Positions 37,010 through 48,029 are shown, counted from the stretch's first letter. The stretch: DNA of 64,000 nucleotides from Rhynchonema sp. JSB1_4 (GCA_030248065.1 JASAMV010002806.1:1-64000); one strand, 5' to 3'. Made by a program: numbers and translations. The notes: generated from the letters alone by a model not told the origin.

Positions 37010-40000
37010 TCACCCCAAATCCCAGACGAACACCCGCAGGTGATACACCGCTCGTACCGGTTTAAGTCCTGACAGATAATAGAGCAGCTGCAAGCCCATA
37101 GGCGCAGGCTGATCCACGATGGAGACGGTTTCGGCAGCGAAGGTGGACGGCAAGCTGGGTAGACGACCAGCCAACCCCTCGAAGGTTGTCACCTCAGGTG
37201 AAGAAGCCCTGTCCGGTGACCACCAGAACATCACGACACCAGCGTCGTCGACACCATGTCCATTGGTCTCATAGAACTCGTCAATCCATGCCTCCAGCTC
37301 CTCCAGGTCACCGATCGGTTTCGGGCTGAGCATGAACGTCAGATGATGATTGCGCTGTCGCAGCTCAATCATCATGTCCACAATGCGGGTCAACGCAATG
37401 CGGCATTCGACCATTTTCGACGTCCAGACTCCCTGGAAACGGCCCGTATACACCTGATACCACATGTTGCCCATGTGTGCATGTCTGGCAGGTGCACCAA
37501 TCGCATTTTGGTACTGTTGGATCGTGCCCTGGAACTGGCTGGGCTCAATGACCTCACGCGTGGCATCATCCAGCATGGGTTCATAGCATTGCGGATTGCA
37601 ACATTCGTCCTCCTGAGTCTCATCATTCCAGTACACGTCAGCCGTGCAACGTTCACAGCACTTGATGACATGGAACACGACCCAGGGTACGACGGGCATG
37701 TCGTACAGATTCATTTTCACGCCGGTGTTTGGCGCCATCGTCGGGTATTTGGCCATGTTGAGCTGCTCTTGCAAAGTCAGCTTGTTCCAACCCGACACGC
37801 GTTCTTTGGCACTCAAGCCATCTTTGTCCGGGTTCAACTGAACAGCGAATTGTGAGTACGGACGGCCCTCATAGTGGCCATGTGTCAAGCCCCGTGACAA
37901 TGGGTCAATCAGGTTGTACTCATCCATCACTCGAATGTAGATTTGTGATCGCGGTTTCAGAAATTTGAGGGACACGCGATATTCGGGTTTGAGTGCAGGA
38001 TCGTACCAGACCACATCATCAGGCGTCTGTGCATAGGTCTCCTCATGCAAGGCCTCAAATCCGTCTGAGTCTGAGCGGATTTCACCAGAGCCCTGCGATG
38101 GTGGTTCGTTCACAGAATCCACGTCTTCGGCCTCAGTCTGTTGCAACGGTGAGGCCTCCGGCTCTTCCATAGCCAGCTCACCACCGTGCACCGGTTCGTC
38201 ACCGATCATTCTGCGCTGAGCCTCAAACGTGCGCAGCTGTTGGTAACTGCGTTGCAACATGTTCACAGTTTCTTGTGGCTCGCAATTCATCAAGTCACCA
38301 GCTGACTGCAGCAGCTTGTAAGCCACGGTCGTGTCATCTTCGGCCTGTGCGCGCACTATCGTTTGGTATCGCTTGCCACACAGCGAAATCACTTGCTTAG
38401 CCCAATCACGGACTGGCGGACTAGCATGATTCAGCAAGTCGACAATGGTCTGATATGAGGTCGGCACGCCCGGCGGCAAAGCAAATGCCTGGGCCATGTG
38501 CATGCCGATCAAGCAGTCAGCATGTGCCTCAATGTTCGATTGAGTTGGTCGGCCAAATATGGTCGGCGTGTTTGGTGCCGACAACGGATCAGTCAACGGC
38601 ATGGGCTTCAGCCGATGTTTCATGGCAGTGATTTGCGCGTTCAGAATATCACACAGGCGCAACATCTCTTCGCCTTCAGCCTGCCAAATTTCCTTGTCCA
38701 CAGCCTGGGCCATCATGAACACCAAGTACAGATGGTACAGGGTCACTTCTGAACCCGCTGGCTCTGCGGACTGACTGACACGTTCAATCAACGTGCGGGC
38801 TTTGTCGACCCAAGCCTTGACGTCCTGTTTTGACTGCGGGATATCGTCCCATTTCAACTTGAACTGTTCGAACGTGACGAGTCCGAACTCGCTTTCGCGC
38901 TGTGGCATTGTCTGACGTGCCTTGCGCAACCGTTCAGCACACGAATCAGCAGCCTGATCATCAGGTTCAGCTGTCGTGAACACGACCTCACCAGCGTCGG
39001 TTTTGTTCACCAGAGCCTGCGCCATCTTGCGCACCGAATAAGCGCTCAAGCCACAGGTCGGCTCGTTCTGTTCATGCCGAATGGAATTGTCGGCCAACGC
39101 CAGTGCGGCTTGCAGCGAACTGCCAAGCTCCTCCAGTGAACCCAGTGGCAACCTGGGCGAGTCACCAGTGTATCGTGGTGGCCAATCTGTCTGACGATTG
39201 AACTGATATGCCGGCAGATTTTTCAAGTGACCGGCCAAATGCATGTAGATAGTGCACACGGCCACGCGTTTCGACTCCTCAGTCTTAGCCGGCATACTCA
39301 TGTAGCCGCGCGACAGTGGATTGTGGAGCCGTTTGTGATGACCATAACGCAGGTCATGCAGCACAAAGAAGGCAAAATTCAGTTCCTTCAAGTCAGCGTC
39401 AGTGACCACTTTCTGATGCACTGCACCACCGGTCTTTTTGTACCATTTCGCGGGCACTTTGGTACGTGTCTGATTGTACCTCAAACGGAACAACTTGCGT
39501 TCCTCATCCTGATCAGACACCGAATCCTGCTTGCTCGTCGGCACACAGTCCTTCAGCAGACGTGGCTTTTTCATGTGCAACAGATGCACATTGCCGACAC
39601 TTTGGGGAACCACAGTCTGGTTGTCATATTTCAGTGCCAATGTTGCATAGGCCAACTGCACAGTTGTGGTGTATCGCTCACCACTCAGAAACGGCAGTTT
39701 GGACGTCTCCATGTAGTCACTCATGGCATCTGACGCCAGTATCACGGACATGTGCTGTGTGTGTTCGATCGGTTTCATGAAATCGATCTCGGGAACACCA
39801 AACTCAACCCGATCGTTCGTGATGGCAGCCGTACGTTTGCTTTCAAGCATGGCTGGTTGTTCATTCAATCGGTCTGCAGCCGACGCCAGCACATATGCAT
39901 TGCCACTCACAAGCGGCACATTGATTTCGGGATCAATCTCGAACCCGGTCCACATGTGCATTTTGTACTCCTGCGCCTGATCCGAAGAACAGAGCGCCAC

Positions 40001-42934
40001 AGCCACGTGATTGCACACCAGTTGTGTGTAATTCGAATTGTCAGACGTGGCGAAGTACATGACCGGTGTACTGTCAAACGGTTCGGTCAGACCTTGCGAG
40101 TCAATCGCAATGTATGGGGACCGAAATTCCTCCACCGGTGCACCACTTCGGTACAATGAGCGCTTGTACACGTTCGGCTTCATCACATTCATGTACAGCG
40201 GGCCAGCCAATCTCGACTCGGCCGCATGGTTGAGCAAGGCGAAACAGGCCATCGGGTCCCGTTCGCCTGCGGTGTTCAGGCTGTTCTCCACGCCCACCGT
40301 GCTGATGGGCTGCATCAGTTCACAACACACATGCACGCTGCGCAGATAATATTGCAGCATCAGATCACCAGCCTCCAGCAACAACGCTGTGGTAGGCACT
40401 TTTGATGGGTCCCTGGTGCCCATGACTGCGGTGCTGATCTTAGCACCAGCCAAATTGCAGAATTCACGGCCCACTTCGACAATACGCAGCTCAACCTGCT
40501 GTCGATCCAGTGGCTTGTTTGTGGCCGTCATTTCGTCTGTCAGGATTTTGGAGAACGATTTTGCACAGTGCAACACTGTGGCCAGCACCAAGTCGACAGG
40601 TGCCTCGTTCTCGCGCCACGCGATTGGTTGTTGTTTCAGATCTTGTTTGAAATCATCACGTGCGTTCAGCAGCACATCAGGCGCTTCAACGCCATTCATG
40701 CACGTGAGTGGATTGGTCAAGCGTCCACTTTCAACGAACTGCAGCATGGTTTGCAGCGAACCACGCAAAGGACGCATAATTTCGTCATCGTACCGTTTCG
40801 GGTCACACACAGCAAGCACGTACATGCAATCAATGCCCTCTTGCACGTCTTGTGCGGCATACCAGTACTTGCACTGTGTGGATTCGTCGTTCAAATTGCC
40901 CATGTGCATACGGTCCAGCCAGCCAGCATGGTACATGTCTGCACCTGGCACCTCACCGGCCGTATAGGCAAAATCACACGGTTTGTTCTCAAGATACGTG
41001 CTGCTCGTATAGCGACGCATCTTGTCTTTCTGGGCCTTCATCGTGTGGCTGTCACGCAAAATATGCAATGTGCCCAATGTCATCATCTGGTGCGATGGGC
41101 CACCATGTTCCTCATTCATGCTCATGGACATTGGCAATTTGCGCGAATCAAACACGATCGCGGACATGTCACAGCCAAATGCGCGAGCAAACGCAACCTG
41201 ATCACCGTGTTTGCGATTGCGACGGTCCTGATCATGGGTACCGTGCATGTAGAACACGCCCGCGTTCTGCAGGTCATTCACCGACGGATCGTCACAAAAC
41301 AGCTGCTTGAACTCATCACACGGTTCGTCTGAGCCGGGTTTGTTCACACAACCCGCTTCAATGATCCACACGACACCTGTGAAGAATGCCACCTGCAGCA
41401 GCACCAGAATGTCGTAGTCACACCATTCCTCTGTCGTGGTGTGAATCACCTCGTGTGTGGTCCAGTAGGGCAGCACGCCCCACTTCTCCATGCACATGTG
41501 CATGAGCAGCTCGTTCGCACTTTTGGTCTTCTTTTTCAGTGCCGTGAAGAAGCTCGTATCGAAATCTGTGGACTGGAAGTGATCGAATTCAGCATCGATC
41601 ATGGCACCTCCCAGCATGCGACGAGCACGCATGGCGATCTTTGTGAACTCCACAAAATGGTCATATGAGTCCACCACAATGACCTGTTTGATCACGCCCA
41701 GTGGCCTACGTGCGGCCAACATGCACTGATACCAGCTCATGATCAGATTATACATCATCGTGATCTTGGCTGATGTATTCTGGGCACGCGCACCATATTC
41801 CAGCGTGACAATGCCCTTCAAGGCAGTCACCATGTATTTGTGCGTGTTTTGAATGCCGATGTAACTGGCGGCCTGTTCCATCTTGTGCAGCACTGCCTGC
41901 AGCACTTCAGTCGACAATTCACGAGCCGTACACGCCAAGTACAGCACTCGTGTGTTTTCGAACATTTTGGCCATGCCCCGATATGAATTTGGCACAGCGC
42001 ACGGCTCATTGGTGTTTGCTGCATTGCACGCACCATCCCAGCCTGTGCGCATCGGGTCCAACATAGCCATATGGTGGTTCGGCATTCGTTTGTTGACCGA
42101 GATCACACCCGGTTTCATGGCATCGAACCAACCGATTTTATTGTTCTTGGCATCACGGCCGAAGAAACCCTTCGTGGCCACGGTCATGTGGTCCACCTGT
42201 CGCAAATCGGTGTTCTTTTCACGTTCAATTTCACTGAACGGCACTGGCAGCATGTGCCCGGTCGACAGGGCCTCCTGACGCTCCTCATAGCGCCGGCTGA
42301 TGTTCAAACCGTCAACCGGTTTGTGGCGTTGTGCGCGTCCAAACAGGTCCACCTGACCAATGTGCAACACCTTGCACAAACGACGCAAGCGCAGCAACGG
42401 GCTGCCAGCAAACACGCCCCGCAACCAGTCACTGTGGATGCGGTCGGGCTGTTTGTCGTTCACCATCACCATCGGTCGATTCAGTGGATCCGGGTCCCAA
42501 AAATTCACCTCTGAGGACCCAGGGGCCCGGTCCATCCTGCGGTACTGTTCCAGTTTCAGGCCCAGTCGGTGCAACGGCTCACCTCTGAGCGTCACAGTGC
42601 CTTGTGGTGTCTGGAATTTCATCACACCAGCACCTTGCGAGTTAGCAACACTCGCGTCTGGGGCAGGTTCATGTGCCCCGGCACTGGGATCCGGCACCGT
42701 TTCCATCTGGGTATCGGTGCCCTCACTGGCACCTGCAGTCGTACTGGAACCTGTCGTCACCGGGTCGGTGTGGGTGACGGACTCTCCGGCAGCAGCCTGC
42801 ATCTGCTCCTGAGTCTCATAGATGTCAACCTCGTCACCACCGCCCAACAAAGCCTCTTCTTGCTCTGCAGTCAACCCCGTCTCACCTGGATCTGCTCGTT
42901 TTCGGGACTGCGATCTTCGGCCCCGTTTGCTCAT
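37010..42934 (-). CDS. Giant 1,974-residue ORF of unknown family in an LTR element
   Basis: Uninterrupted 1,974 codons, same strand as pol, in the position retroviruses use for env. I see no signal peptide or membrane span, so it is not a usual envelope. The first residues are basic (MSKRGRRSQSRKR), followed by about 100 disordered Thr/Ala/Gly/Pro-rich residues. The long middle is mixed alpha/beta, with many Met and His. A Cys cluster near residues 1756-1785 (CCERC ... CCNPQC) could bind zinc. An acidic linker lies near 1600-1690. I see no polymerase, helicase or protease motif. Size and composition recall capsid proteins of toti-like double-stranded RNA viruses, but this is only an impression. 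The TGA stop overlaps GGTGAGT, a strong splice-donor word. An intact frame this long beside a wrecked pol suggests recent activity or selection. Confidence 0.85.
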   Translation of the reverse strand: MSKRGRRSQSRKRADPGETGLTAEQEEALLGGGDEVDIYETQEQMQAAAGESVTHTDPVTTGSSTTAGASEGTDTQMETVPDPSAGAHEPAPDASVANSQGAGVMKFQTPQGTVTLRGEPLHRLGLKLEQYRRMDRAPGSSEVNFWDPDPLNRPMVMVNDKQPDRIHSDWLRGVFAGSPLLRLRRLCKVLHIGQVDLFGRAQRHKPVDGLNISRRYEERQEALSTGHMLPVPFSEIEREKNTDLRQVDHMTVATKGFFGRDAKNNKIGWFDAMKPGVISVNKRMPNHHMAMLDPMRTGWDGACNAANTNEPCAVPNSYRGMAKMFENTRVLYLACTARELSTEVLQAVLHKMEQAASYIGIQNTHKYMVTALKGIVTLEYGARAQNTSAKITMMYNLIMSWYQCMLAARRPLGVIKQVIVVDSYDHFVEFTKIAMRARRMLGGAMIDAEFDHFQSTDFDTSFFTALKKKTKSANELLMHMCMEKWGVLPYWTTHEVIHTTTEEWCDYDILVLLQVAFFTGVVWIIEAGCVNKPGSDEPCDEFKQLFCDDPSVNDLQNAGVFYMHGTHDQDRRNRKHGDQVAFARAFGCDMSAIVFDSRKLPMSMSMNEEHGGPSHQMMTLGTLHILRDSHTMKAQKDKMRRYTSSTYLENKPCDFAYTAGEVPGADMYHAGWLDRMHMGNLNDESTQCKYWYAAQDVQEGIDCMYVLAVCDPKRYDDEIMRPLRGSLQTMLQFVESGRLTNPLTCMNGVEAPDVLLNARDDFKQDLKQQPIAWRENEAPVDLVLATVLHCAKSFSKILTDEMTATNKPLDRQQVELRIVEVGREFCNLAGAKISTAVMGTRDPSKVPTTALLLEAGDLMLQYYLRSVHVCCELMQPISTVGVENSLNTAGERDPMACFALLNHAAESRLAGPLYMNVMKPNVYKRSLYRSGAPVEEFRSPYIAIDSQGLTEPFDSTPVMYFATSDNSNYTQLVCNHVAVALCSSDQAQEYKMHMWTGFEIDPEINVPLVSGNAYVLASAADRLNEQPAMLESKRTAAITNDRVEFGVPEIDFMKPIEHTQHMSVILASDAMSDYMETSKLPFLSGERYTTTVQLAYATLALKYDNQTVVPQSVGNVHLLHMKKPRLLKDCVPTSKQDSVSDQDEERKLFRLRYNQTRTKVPAKWYKKTGGAVHQKVVTDADLKELNFAFFVLHDLRYGHHKRLHNPLSRGYMSMPAKTEESKRVAVCTIYMHLAGHLKNLPAYQFNRQTDWPPRYTGDSPRLPLGSLEELGSSLQAALALADNSIRHEQNEPTCGLSAYSVRKMAQALVNKTDAGEVVFTTAEPDDQAADSCAERLRKARQTMPQRESEFGLVTFEQFKLKWDDIPQSKQDVKAWVDKARTLIERVSQSAEPAGSEVTLYHLYLVFMMAQAVDKEIWQAEGEEMLRLCDILNAQITAMKHRLKPMPLTDPLSAPNTPTIFGRPTQSNIEAHADCLIGMHMAQAFALPPGVPTSYQTIVDLLNHASPPVRDWAKQVISLCGKRYQTIVRAQAEDDTTVAYKLLQSAGDLMNCEPQETVNMLQRSYQQLRTFEAQRRMIGDEPVHGGELAMEEPEASPLQQTEAEDVDSVNEPPSQGSGEIRSDSDGFEALHEETYAQTPDDVVWYDPALKPEYRVSLKFLKPRSQIYIRVMDEYNLIDPLSRGLTHGHYEGRPYSQFAVQLNPDKDGLSAKERVSGWNKLTLQEQLNMAKYPTMAPNTGVKMNLYDMPVVPWVVFHVIKCCERCTADVYWNDETQEDECCNPQCYEPMLDDATREVIEPSQFQGTIQQYQNAIGAPARHAHMGNMWYQVYTGRFQGVWTSKMVECRIALTRIVDMMIELRQRNHHLTFMLSPKPIGDLEELEAWIDEFYETNGHGVDDAGVVMFWWSPDRASSPEVTTFEGLAGRLPSLPSTFAAETVSIVDQPAPMGLQLLYYLSGLKPVRAVYHLRVFVWDLG

Positions 42935-44151
42935 CTCGGCCTTGTCACTTGCTGTCCAACGATGTTGTTGTTCCTCACAGCACTTGACGTCACAAAATCG
43001 AATGCAATTAATGATAGCAGCAATCGAAAATTTGACTCTGAAAAGTGGAGTGAACCATCACTTTGCGCTCTCACGCACAAACATCACAACAAAGCAAAAC
43101 GCGCGAGCGAACAGTGTGGGCTGCCGCATCCATTTTCACAAGCCGCCTCGACCGGCATAATGGCTTTAAAGTGCTCCCCGCACAACAGCGTCAGCCTCAC
43201 ACCGCATGAGCGAGCTGCAAGCCAAATTCACGGTCGTTCTCAACAGGAACGCCCCTTTTTGGCCTCAAAATGTGGAACTGCAACAGTGCAGCCGTCAGTG
43301 GCCACAGACAGAACAAATGACTGGGTGCCTCAGTGACACAGACTGCCAGGCCCCGGGGGTCGATCGCCCCCCAGGGTCTTTTCGACCTGGCCCTAGGCAA
43401 AACACGCCCAGAAATGGTATTCCGCCCATTTTCACAGACTGCCACAGCTGAATTAGCTGTTTTCCTCACAGTTTTGAGCCAAAACATAGGCAAAACGTTC
43501 GGGCCGGAGTGGCCAACTCCCGGCTTTTTGGGGTTTTCGACCTCGCACGTCTGCGGAAACGAAAAATCAGAGCAAAACTCAGCTCCCCCCCAGTTGCGCA
43601 ACACCAACGCAACATTTTCACAGACGTTTGCGGCATTTCAGTGGCATCGGCCCACCTCTCCCTGCGATCCAGCGGGATTCCTGCGATCTAAAACGTTATT
43701 GCAAATGAAATGAGAAAAACAAAATGCGAAACGAAAAGGAATTTCGTCTCCCTTTTTCGCAGAATTTCTCTTTCTTTGTTTTGCAATTTACGGTCCACGG
43801 ACCGTAAAGTCTCGTTTCGGTGCGTCACTTTCCATGCGTCTGGGGTCACCACACCTGCAGTGGGGATAACGCATTCGCACATGCAAACAAAACATGGCGC
43901 ACGTAAGCGCCAACAAAACGGAACTAAAACAGCGGTTAGTTCAACGTAAAAGGCTCGTTTCGACAGAGCCAACACAAAATTTAACGAAAATAAAAGACAC
44001 AGCCCGAGCAAAGGGCTGGTCAACATAAAATCACGTGATAAACTCAACGAAATAAAGTCAAACTCAAACATAACGTATAAAATAATAAAATTATAAGCAA
44101 AATAAAGTGTGTACTATATACAATATGTACAATTTTGCTCCTCCGTCAGAG
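42935..44151. promoter_or_regulatory. 1.2 kb gap between pol and the giant ORF
   Basis: No coding sequence. It contains a perfect inverted repeat with 10 bp arms TTTACGGTCC (43787-43808), a GC-rich palindromic stretch near 43354-43380 (GGGGGTCGATCGCCCCC), and A/T-rich sequence next to pol. Since LTR elements normally have no such gap, it may hold a separate promoter or splice acceptor for the giant ORF. That is an inference. Confidence 0.45.
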
Positions 44152-44889
44152 TTACTGCTCCGACGCGTCCGTGCCCCGCAAGTTGTAGCGCGCATTCGAC
44201 TTTCTGCCGCTTTTCACAACTTGCTTCAGCTGAAACTTCTGCGTTTCGGGCACATACACAACCGAGTGACCAGTCCACACCTGTTCATGCGAAATCTCGT
44301 CGGCACAACGCGAGATTTTATCGAGATTCACTGTGAATCGCTGGGTATCACCCTCATCCAGCCGATACACCTCGATCGTGTTGTTTCTGAACACGCGCGT
44401 CACCATGAACGGACCGGTGTGACTGCGAGCGAACTTGTAGTCCTCGCCTTTGGCCACTTTCGGGTCATACACCCAGACCCGTTCACCAACCACAATCGGT
44501 TTCAATTTCGCCTCGGCTTTGGCGCTCATTCGTTTGTGCCTGAGCTCGACTTTGTCCAGTCCGAGCTGCACTTCGCGGTAGATTTCGGGAATCGAGCGCA
44601 CCATTCGGGTCACATAGTCCGGATTGTCATTGTACTTCTGCAGTACACATTCGTCAAACACCGTGTTGGCCGGCAGACGCATCGGTCGACCATGCTCGAC
44701 GAAGAACGGACTCAGACCGGTGCTCACTTGTGGCACGGCATTGTAGTACAGAAGCACCATCGGCAGCACTTCGTCCCAGTCGCTGTTGCCAGGCGGCAGC
44801 GCGCGCGCCAGCATGTTGATAATCGTCTGATTGGCTCGTTCGACAAACCATTGACTGGGGTGGTATGTAGTCGTCACGTTGTGTTTCAC
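44152..44889 (-). pseudogene. pol: Integrase C-terminal part, out of frame with pol
   Basis: 245 codons continuing the integrase core: TTYHPSQWFVERANQTI carries the third catalytic residue (Glu), followed by the ordinary C-terminal domain (VGERVWVYDPKV, FMVTRVFRNNTIEVYRL). It overlaps the end of the upstream frame by four bases. A one-base change near 44888 separates the second Asp from the Glu. Without ribosomal frameshifting the integrase is dead. No chromodomain is apparent. Confidence 0.85.
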
Positions 44890-46964
44890 TTAACATTGAT
44901 ACCCTCGTGCAGTTTGCCAGTGAACTGTGCGCCCTGATCTGTGACGCACACGCGCGGCACGCCGTGTTCACGAATGTACTGGATGTACATGTCAATCACG
45001 GTCTCAGCGGCCATGTCCGGCATCGGATAGGCGTTCACGTACTTCGAAAACGCATCAACCAGGACCAGCAGATAGACATTGCCCCTTGACGTCATCGGCT
45101 TCAACGTCAGAATGTCCATGTGCACTCGTTCGCTCGGCGCGAACGTTCGTTCCAACGAACCAATCGGCGGTTTCAGCCGTCGATGCTGACCCGACACAGT
45201 GGCACAGTCAAAACACGATGCGTAGTGTTTGGACGCGTCCTTTAGCATTCCCAGCCAATGGAACTCGCGCCTCAGCCACATGGTCATTTTGTCGACGCCG
45301 AAATGACCACCCAGTTCATGCACCTCCTTCAGCAGGTCCTTTTGCTTGCTTTTCGGCACACACAACTGCACTCGACCACCTTTGTCATACACGTGCCGAA
45401 TGATACTCGTGTCGTCCACGAAATATTCACCGAAATGTTTTTCGATGTATTTGTCAAATTCGGTTTCCGGCTCGGGCAGCGGTTTCAACGGATGCTCCAG
45501 CTTGAGCTTCAACCGCGCCAAGAATTCATCGCCGGCTTGTTGTTCGATGATCTTGTCACGAACATCGGTACTGACCTCTTCGGTCGTTTTGCCGGTCAGC
45601 TCGACGTGCATCTCATTCGCGTCAGGCACGTCATCGTTCTCCGGGATCGTCGTCAGCGACGGTGCCTGTTTTATGCGACGTCGACGCATGCCGACTTTCA
45701 TCACCGTGACGTTCTCGCATTCGTCACGCAATTGTCTGAGGTCCGCCTCTTTCGTGATCGGCAGACAGTCACCATCAGACGCGCAGTCACAGCGCACTTT
45801 GTTCACGTGCGCCACGAGTTCACCCTCGTTTTCGGCCTCGTCAAACAGCTCATCGACGTCAAACTCGATGTCGTCATCGTCAAACTCGTCGTTCGACCAA
45901 TAATCCGAGTCACAGTCAGACTCGTCAGCAGCACACGAGTTCACAGCCACGTCAGCCGGCTCGGCAGTGTTCTTTTCCTGCCATTCGATCGCTTGCTGTT
46001 CGGACTCTTTGATCATGCGATCGATCTCGTTCCGGAACCAGTTGGCACGATCGATCTTGTCTTTCGGATCGTGCAGGTCTTTCGGAATGCGGCTGAGGCA
46101 GTCGGGCACATGATTGCCACGACCGGGCGTGTACACCACTTTTGGGTTCATCATCGCGATGCTGGTGACCCACTTTTCGACACGCTTGTTGCCTCGCATG
46201 CGCTGATTCATGCAATCTTGCATGGCAACATGGTCAGTCACGACCAAAATGTCGTGTCCACGCAGATAATTGTCGAACTTGTCCAGAGCCCACTTGATGG
46301 CCAGACATTCGAGTTCGGTCGCGCTGTAATTCGACTCAGCGGCGTTGGTGGCGCGTGATGCATAGGCCACCGGATGCAGCTTGTCATCCGAGCCGATCTG
46401 TTCGAGCACGGCACCCAAACCAGCCGAACTGGCATCCGTGCGCACCACCCATGGTTTATCCATGTCGGGATAGACCAGCATGACGTGTTCACTCGTCAAT
46501 CTGCGCTTCAACTCATTGAACGCTTCATCCTGCTGCTTGGACCAGCGGAATTGTTCATCGACCTTCATCAGTCGGTTCAGCGGCGATGCGATCTTCGAGC
46601 AGCCGGGAATGAACTGTCGATAAAAGCCGACCATTCCCATGAAGCGACGCACGCCCTGCTTGTTCACCGGCGGCTTCATGTCACAAATTGCCGCCACTTT
46701 GTCCGGATTCGGGCGAATGCCCTCGGCGTCCAACACGAAGCCCAAATATTTGACTTCGGACTGCAGGAAGTTGCACTTCTTCGGCTGCATCAGCAAGCCG
46801 GCCTCTTCCAACCGTTCAAACACGCGTTTCAGCACTTCCATGTGCTCCTCGACAGTCTGGGTCGCGGTTTGTGTGACTTTTACCGAAGGTTTGGCCTCAA
46901 ACCGACACTCTCTGTGAACCAGCGCAACGTGGCCCACAAGGAATATACGCACAAATGTACGCAA
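44886..46964 (-). pseudogene. pol: Truncated Ty3/gypsy pol: RT thumb, RNase H, integrase
   Basis: 692 open codons. The first recognisable sequence (residues 35-85, with VFERLEEAGL and KKCNFLQSEVKYLGF) is the part of reverse transcriptase that follows YxDD, so fingers and catalytic palm are missing. RNase H follows (VRTDASSAGLGAVLEQ, ATELECLAIKWALDKF, VVTDH). Next are a long acidic spacer, the integrase HHCC zinc finger (HELGGHFGVDK ... CFDC) and catalytic Asp residues in HMDILTL and TDQGAQF. Then the frame ends. Only about 100 bp separate the primer site from the first codon, which shows where gag, protease and RT were deleted. Confidence 0.9.
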
Positions 46965-47034
46965 ATCAACTTGCCCTCACCTCCCCCTCTCAGAAGGTCT
47001 GACCCCAGACCGGCTCCTTGGCCGTAACTGCGGG

Positions 47035-47060
47035 TTGGTTCACTTGTCGGGCTCACCACT
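47035..47060 (-). other. Primer-binding site
   Basis: The minus strand directly after the 5' LTR reads AG then TGGTGAGCCCGACAAGTG. TGG at this place is the complement of a tRNA CCA end. I cannot name the tRNA. Confidence 0.6.
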
Positions 47061-47722
47061 TGTGATCTGCTGCCGTCCTAGGGAGCTCGTCGACGGGGCA
47101 GATGCACTTGAGCACGCCACCTTCTGTCACTCGCCAGACAGTCAGAAACGCGCCCGGACCAACAAGAGTCACGCCAAAGTAACCGTCTCAGCGCGATAGT
47201 CAGCCCTGGACCAAAATCCACACGCCTCGCGATGGCAACTCGGACGGCGCGGCTTGATCCTGGTGACAATCCAGTCACCCGCTTTCCTGCAATGAAATGA
47301 AGCAAGCAAACGGTCTCAGGCAGGCAAGCACAAAAACCGACAAGACAAGCCCAGCAATCTAGCTGGCTGTTTCGCTTCCACGTATTGCACGAAAAGCACC
47401 CCGAAGTCGACATCGACAGCACGTTTTACGCTATATAACGAATAACGGAAATAAAGGAATAAAGGATAGAATTAACGGCAATAATAATATCAATATCCAA
47501 TAAAATATCGCGACTCCAAAACGTCTCCGACGAAACACGAAATTACACTGAATTACGAGAAGAGAGAATTTACGATTTAGAAGAGAAAAGGAAACGGCGA
47601 TAAAGTCCATCGCTGAGCCATCCATTTGCATTTCCATGCTCAGTCACAGTCAACACACTCGCAGACGACTCTCACAGTCTGTTTTGACGACGATGTGAAG
47701 ACGGCATATGTCCAATGTCACA
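47061..47722 (-). repeat. 5' LTR of the giant-ORF element
   Basis: 662 bp, matching 36079-36722 apart from an insertion near 47568-47592 and scattered substitutions. Confidence 0.92.
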
Positions 47723-48029
47723 CTATTTTCAGCGAGAAATTTAAGGGAAATTCCTGTTTTGCGAGGGAAATCTGCGGGAAATATCGCCATTTCCCGCGGG
47801 AAATTTCCCGTTTTCCCGCATTTCCCGCGGGAAATTTCCCGTCCTTCAAATAGGCCTTTTCCCGCAATTTCCCGTCCTTCAAAATTCTGGAAACCATTTC
47901 CCGCGATATTTCCCGTCCTTCAAAATTCCAAACTTCCATTTCCCGCAAGAAGTCCCGGACCCATGGGGAAAACGGGAAATTTCCCCAACTTTTCCCGTCC
48001 TTCAAAAAACATTTCCCGCGCGAGCCCTA
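47723..48029 (+). mobile_element. hAT-like element copy 2, right remnant
   Basis: Matches 32822-33124 of copy 1, including the TTTCCCGTCCTTCAAA units and the right terminus GCGCGAGCCCTA. It is followed by GTTCCAGA, the same target word as copy 1. Confidence 0.88.

Larger units (their letters stand above)
36079..47722 (-). mobile_element. 11.6 kb Ty3/gypsy-type LTR element with a giant extra ORF
   Basis: Read on the minus strand: 5' LTR (47722-47061), primer site, truncated pol (46964-44152), a 1.2 kb non-coding gap, a 1,974-codon ORF (42934-37010), polypurine tract, 3' LTR (36722-36079). LTRs start TGTGAC and end ATCACA. The 4-base duplication CTAT flanks the element (36075-36078 and 47723-47726). 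The uninterrupted target is seen in hAT copy 1 near 32815-32825. Gag, protease and the RT active site are missing, so this copy is not autonomous. The two LTRs differ by one indel of roughly 20 bases and a few substitutions. Confidence 0.9.

Noticed and set aside
37256..42812. Many plus-strand ORFs of 60-254 codons opposite the giant ORF
   Set aside because: They are shadow frames of the minus-strand coding sequence; none has a domain or independent start context.
37010..42934. RNA-dependent RNA polymerase in the giant ORF
   Set aside because: I looked for GDD-type and other polymerase motifs and found no convincing set.
45258..46358. 366-codon plus-strand ORF opposite pol
   Set aside because: Antisense to RNase H/integrase coding sequence; composition follows the opposite strand and no domain is recognisable.
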